A stretch of DNA of 36,845 nucleotides from Saprospiraceae bacterium. Its GTDB lineage: Bacteria; Bacteroidota; Bacteroidia; Chitinophagales; Saprospiraceae. Location of the stretch: the NCBI GenBank assembly GCA_020631135.1, contig JAHDHU010000016.1, positions 1 through 36,845 on the forward strand, read 5' to 3'. The notes beneath the pieces are model-generated. The model saw only the letters and a program-made list of their open reading frames with translations. It did not search any database and was not told the DNA's origin. Position numbers and translations under genes: made by a program. Positions 33,816-36,845 of this stretch are shown piece after piece (position 1 is the stretch's first letter; each line of letters begins with the position of its first letter).

Positions 33816-33917
33816 TTATTAACAATGTGTTGATAACTTAGCTAACATATTAAAAATCAACGTAATATGAAAATTGAGAAATTTATGAAATGTGGATAAC
33901 ATTTCATATTCGGATAA
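33816..33917. promoter_or_regulatory. Cluster of DnaA-box-like sites
   Basis: A perfect DnaA box TGTGGATAA (complement TTATCCACA) is at 33891-33899. TTATTAACA (33816-33824) and TGTTGATAA (33828-33836) each differ from TTATNCACA at one position and face each other as an inverted pair with a 3-base gap. TTCGGATAA at 33909-33917 is a weaker 7-of-9 match. DnaA is known to regulate nrdAB in E. coli, and nrdB lies about 285 bp away. Confidence 0.5.
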
Positions 33918-33967
33918 ATTTTAATATGTTTTCCTTTGAAAATAAATTGGTTTGAAAATAGGATCAA

Positions 33968-34907
33968 TTATAATTTTCGATTCCGACCAAAAAACCATAT
34001 GAGGAACATACCTAATAAAATGGAGACCAAAATTATTGAAGGGAACGCCCATTGCGAATCATCGAAAGGAAGATGCTTTAAATTCATTCCATAAAAACTC
34101 GCGACCAAAGTTGGCACCATAAGAATAATCGTGATTATAGTGAGTCGCTGAATGAAGACATTTAAATTGTTGGACACGATGGATGCATAAGCTTCCATGG
34201 TACCACTTAAGATATTCGTATAAACATTTGACATTTCTAATGCCTGACTGTTGTCAATAATTAAATCTTCAAACAAATCCGTGTGGTATTCCAAATCCCG
34301 TATTTTCAAGAGATCGGTTCTTTTCATTTTCATCTTGAGTAATTCGTTTGTACTCAAAGCTGTAACAAAGTAAACCAAACTTTTTTCTATCCTCAACAAT
34401 TGTTGCAACTCAGAATTTCTACTAGAATGATAAAGCTCTTGTTCGATCAGATTTCTTCTAAGGTTAAGCTTATTTAAACATTCCAGGAATCTGAATACAT
34501 TATCTTCCAATAATTGTAGAACAAACAATTTTCTATCTCGCGGATTAAAATTTTTCCTTGTTCCATTTAGAAATTTTTCCAAAACTGGATTCTCCTTCGA
34601 GGAAATGGTAACAATGTGTTCCTTGGTTAAAATAATACCCAAAGGAACAGTGATAAAAATGGCCTCGGATTCGTTCTCAGAATCATTTAGAAAGGGAGTA
34701 TTGATCAAAATCATCTTCTCTTTCATACCGAGATCTCTCATTGATATCCAATGAATCCGTAAGAAAATCTAGTGGAATCTCTAATTCTGCTGAAACGCTT
34801 TCGAGTTCTCTAATCTCTACATTGGGCGAGATGTTAATCCACACAGAATCCGCAAAGCCTTCTTTGCTCTCTAATTGAGCTTCTATTTTTTCGTAGAATT
34901 TGATCAT
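33968..34907 (-). pseudogene. corA: CorA-family Mg2+/Co2+ transporter, interrupted by a frameshift
   Basis: Two frames carry one CorA protein. From ATG 34907 the first reads MIKFYEKIEAQLES to EIPLDFLTDSLDINERSRYE and stops at TGA 34683-34685. The second continues from about 34717, MILINTPFLNDSE, through the stalk FEDLIIDNSQALEMSNVYTN and two C-terminal membrane helices with the pore signature YGMN, to 33968. Reading the 11 bases 34717-34707 twice restores one frame of 316 residues, the normal CorA length. CorA is a pentameric magnesium channel in the inner membrane. As it stands, the gene should give no full-length product; a sequencing error cannot be excluded. The upstream end of the first frame overlaps the HExxH gene and is not coding. 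Confidence 0.85.
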
Positions 34908-34965
34908 GATCGGGGTCCATCTAAGAAAACTTTGTTGAAAAAAGATATGAGTTTTAAAACAAATA

Positions 34966-35646
34966 TTAAGCCACAAAGGTAGCATCTATTTCATTCATCT
35001 GTTGAATAAAAAACTCGTACAATGACTTTAATTCTAAATCACTATCAAGCTGCTCAATATTCCTCACATAATCCTCAATCAATTGACCTTGCTGTTCGAA
35101 ATTAAAGTCATAAAAGCTCTGCCCTTCTGTTTTTCTAATTTTCAATCCTTCTCCACCACCGTAATCATAAGCACTTAAAGAATTTTGAGCTTTTAAAGCC
35201 TTGTAAATGTAAATTGATCCAAATCTTTGATACTGCCATACATGCACCATTTCGTGTAAAACGACATGAACCTCCATTTTCCGTATCGCATTAATGCAAT
35301 TGAAAGAAACATAAGCTGTGAAGAGTCCATCCTTGATTCCATTCACGTTTTCATTGAGATAGACAAAATCACTATTGACAGCGTTTCCAAATAACTTATC
35401 GACCCATTGTCTTTCCTCTCTCGACAATTTTCTTTTACTTCCATAGGTATTAATCAGAAGGTCTAAAATATCGGGCATCAGAATTAAATCTGCCAAATTA
35501 AAAACTTGATTCATCAGGTAATCACCTAAACTTTTGGAAGGTATGGTTAAATTACTCTTCCTACCAATCAGTCCCAAATAAAAACGAATTAAACGATTTG
35601 GGTAAGAGACGAAAACATATTGAAAACGAGAAAGTACAAAGTCCAT
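34966..35646 (-). CDS. Putative HExxH metalloprotease-like protein, uncharacterised
   Basis: I use ATG 35646-35644 (226 residues, MDFVLSRFQYVFVSYPNRLI); the frame extends one codon to a TTG. The ATG shares a base with the upstream stop (TGATG), showing coupling to the permease gene. VHVVLHEMVHVWQYQRFGSIYIYKAL carries HExxH (His131, Glu132, His135), as in DUF4157-like zinc proteins, and the preceding segment FTAYVSFNCINAIRKM fits that fold. No signal peptide or membrane helix is clear. A catalytic role is plausible but unproven, and the third ligand is not obvious. Confidence 0.7.
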   Translation of the reverse strand: MDFVLSRFQYVFVSYPNRLIRFYLGLIGRKSNLTIPSKSLGDYLMNQVFNLADLILMPDILDLLINTYGSKRKLSREERQWVDKLFGNAVNSDFVYLNENVNGIKDGLFTAYVSFNCINAIRKMEVHVVLHEMVHVWQYQRFGSIYIYKALKAQNSLSAYDYGGGEGLKIRKTEGQSFYDFNFEQQGQLIEDYVRNIEQLDSDLELKSLYEFFIQQMNEIDATFVA

Positions 35647-36845
35647 CAATCGAATCGCAAAGCCTTGACTGGTGAAATATAGGTTACCAGATAAGTTGGC
35701 AACGTCAGAAATATCAGGGTGATCAAGCCAGTGGCCAAATTGAGTAAGAGTACAACCCCAAGGTTTAATTCTATCGGGGCGACAGATAAATAGTAATTCT
35801 TTTCATCTAACTTGATTATTCCAAAGTATTGTTGAATTAAACAAATAGAAACGCCTAGAACGGAGCCAATAATTAATCCTCGTAATACGATATGACCTGA
35901 AAAGTACAGAAATATTTTTCGCACGCTCCAATTTTTCATACCTAGAGATTTCAAAATACCAATCATCTTTGATCTTTCTAAAATGAGAATCAATAAAGCT
36001 GTAATCATATTAATTATCGAAACAATGATCATCAACATTAAGATTACCCTTTCATTGATATTTTGTAATTCCAACCACTCGAAAATATTACCAAATTTTT
36101 CTTTAATGGTTTCCGAAAACATATTGGATGGTAAAATATCATAGTACACAAATTCACTAATGGCTTCGATATCTTCTATATCTTCCACAAACAATTCGAT
36201 ACCACCAACTTGATTTGGGCCCCATCCTAAAACTGATTGAACCCTTCTTTGATCGACAAGAACAAATTTTTTGTCGTACTCATTTAGACCGGTATTATAT
36301 ATGCCTTGTACCACAAACTGTCTTTTAAACTTTTCGCCTTCCATGATATAATCGGCATTAAATTTATCTCCCAGTTTTAATTCCATCCTTTGGCTTAAAA
36401 CCTTCGAGATCAAAGCACCATTAGTTTCACCATTTTCAAAATCTAAGGTTTTTCCTTCCACGATATATTTACTCATTTCTTCCCAATCAAAATCTAATCC
36501 TAGGCCTTTGGTCATAATACCTTCAAAATCTTTTTTGGTGTGCATAATTGATGGCAGAATGGTAAAAGATTGCACTCTACTAATTCCACCTACTGTACTA
36601 CTAGAAACATATCTGTCGTCTAATTCTATCCCAAGAATATCAGTTGGCTTTTGAAAATCGATATTTTTAAAATTTTTCAATTCTTGATAATATGGCAAAC
36701 TGATATCAATAGGAATGGTTTCGAAACTGCGGTTTATATTGGTATCATAGATATGAATATGCCCCCAAAAGCCAAATATCTTATCGGTAATTTGATTTTT
36801 AAATCCTCTGATCATTGCAGTTGTAATGATCATGATCATTAAGCT
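35646..36845 (-). CDS. FtsX/LolE-type ABC transporter permease (5' end beyond the window)
   Basis: The frame is open to the window edge, so the start is not in view; the in-frame ATG at 36839 is probably internal, since family members have a cytoplasmic N terminus and a first helix before TTAMIRGFKNQITDKIFGFWGHIHIYD. The periplasmic MacB-PCD-like domain runs to about residue 255. Three membrane helices follow (MLMIIVSIINMITALLILIL, FSGHIVLRGLIIGSVLGVSI, LNLGVVLLLNLATGLITLIF), giving the FtsX fold. The end TYISPVKALRFD is typical. Such permeases move lipoproteins (LolC/E) or other substrates from the inner membrane with an ATPase partner encoded elsewhere. It is coupled to the HExxH gene by TGATG. 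Confidence 0.9.
   Translation of the reverse strand, partial: SLMIMIITTAMIRGFKNQITDKIFGFWGHIHIYDTNINRSFETIPIDISLPYYQELKNFKNIDFQKPTDILGIELDDRYVSSSTVGGISRVQSFTILPSIMHTKKDFEGIMTKGLGLDFDWEEMSKYIVEGKTLDFENGETNGALISKVLSQRMELKLGDKFNADYIMEGEKFKRQFVVQGIYNTGLNEYDKKFVLVDQRRVQSVLGWGPNQVGGIELFVEDIEDIEAISEFVYYDILPSNMFSETIKEKFGNIFEWLELQNINERVILMLMIIVSIINMITALLILILERSKMIGILKSLGMKNWSVRKIFLYFSGHIVLRGLIIGSVLGVSICLIQQYFGIIKLDEKNYYLSVAPIELNLGVVLLLNLATGLITLIFLTLPTYLVTYISPVKALRFD

Larger units (their letters stand above)
33532..33967. promoter_or_regulatory. 436-bp gene-free region upstream of nrdB with palindromes and DnaA-box-like sites
   Basis: No open frame or RNA gene was recognised. From nrdB outward it holds: an inverted repeat in the likely nrdB leader (GTGTTTAAGATG 33557-33568 with CATCCTTAAACAC 33591-33603), a 13-bp inverted repeat (33647-33684), a 14-bp palindrome AGATTAATTAATCT (33719-33732) within a weaker AGAGG/CCTCT pair, and DnaA-box-like nonamers at 33816-33917. 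The region is very A+T-rich. It probably holds the nrdBA promoter, but no exact TAnnTTTG box was found; two 7-of-8 matches (GAATTTTG, GAAATTTG) occur on the minus strand. Confidence 0.6.

Noticed and set aside
33532-33967. Chromosomal replication origin
   Set aside because: DnaA-like boxes and A+T-rich dyads are present, but no dnaA, dnaN, gidA or parAB lies nearby and only one box is perfect. A regulatory role at nrdB is the safer reading; whole-genome skew would decide.
34683-34985. A separate 100-residue protein on the minus strand
   Set aside because: Its residues 27 onward are the N-terminal part of CorA, and its first 26 residues overlap the end of the HExxH gene. It is a fragment of the frameshifted corA.

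Overview
The window is an ordinary chromosomal stretch of a Bacteroidota bacterium, most likely a marine or aquatic member of the Saprospiria/Chitinophagia/Flavobacteriia side of the phylum (inference). The evidence is A+T-rich DNA, several secreted proteins with a C-terminal type IX secretion (T9SS) sorting domain, paired DUF1501/DUF1800 genes, DUF5916, DUF3810 and Lacal_2735 family proteins, and -7 promoter elements of the TAnnTTTG type. I see no rRNA, tRNA, CRISPR array, insertion sequence or prophage gene.

Layout. 1-3562 (minus): the 5' part of a YfhO-family membrane protein, then a translationally coupled trio of acyltransferase, lipoprotein isoaspartyl peptidase and GNAT acetyltransferase. 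3603-5297: miaA, an ArsC-like reductase and a hotdog thioesterase. 5384-9764 (plus): a large LVIVD/T9SS protein with a clear terminator, an unrecognised protein, a GNAT enzyme and a START-domain protein. 9766-16831 (minus): a VOC protein, a PNGase F-like secreted protein with an inserted LamG domain, and the DUF1501/DUF1800 pair. 16958-19389: a 55-residue Lacal_2735 protein and a DUF5916 protein. 19482-23129 (plus): a DEAD-box helicase, a membrane-anchored LytTR regulator, an operator-like array of 20-bp units, a DUF2306 membrane protein and a frame-broken small membrane gene. 23169-24665: a DUF3810 metalloprotease-like protein, divergent from thioredoxin. 24742-29942 (plus): a tight seven-gene run (DUF58, PPK2, S4/Hsp15, BadF-type kinase, sterol-desaturase family, RluF, sirtuin). 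29993-33531 (minus): nrdBA. 33532-33967: a gene-free region rich in palindromes and DnaA-box-like sites. 33968-36845 (minus): a frameshifted CorA gene, an HExxH protein and an FtsX/LolE-type permease cut by the window edge.

The strongest candidate for an undescribed system is the LytTR locus. The regulator carries four membrane spans and a LytTR DNA-binding domain. Directly after its stop codon lie four 10-bp units spaced at exactly 20 bp (22081, 22101, 22121, 22141). Two contain TTCGTC, the core of the box bound by the LytTR-family regulator AlgR. The array ends about 50 bp before a DUF2306 membrane protein gene. This looks like a self-contained membrane-sensing switch. Two other notable points are the corA frameshift, which is repaired exactly by a second copy of an 11-bp unit, and the DnaA-box cluster upstream of the ribonucleotide reductase genes.
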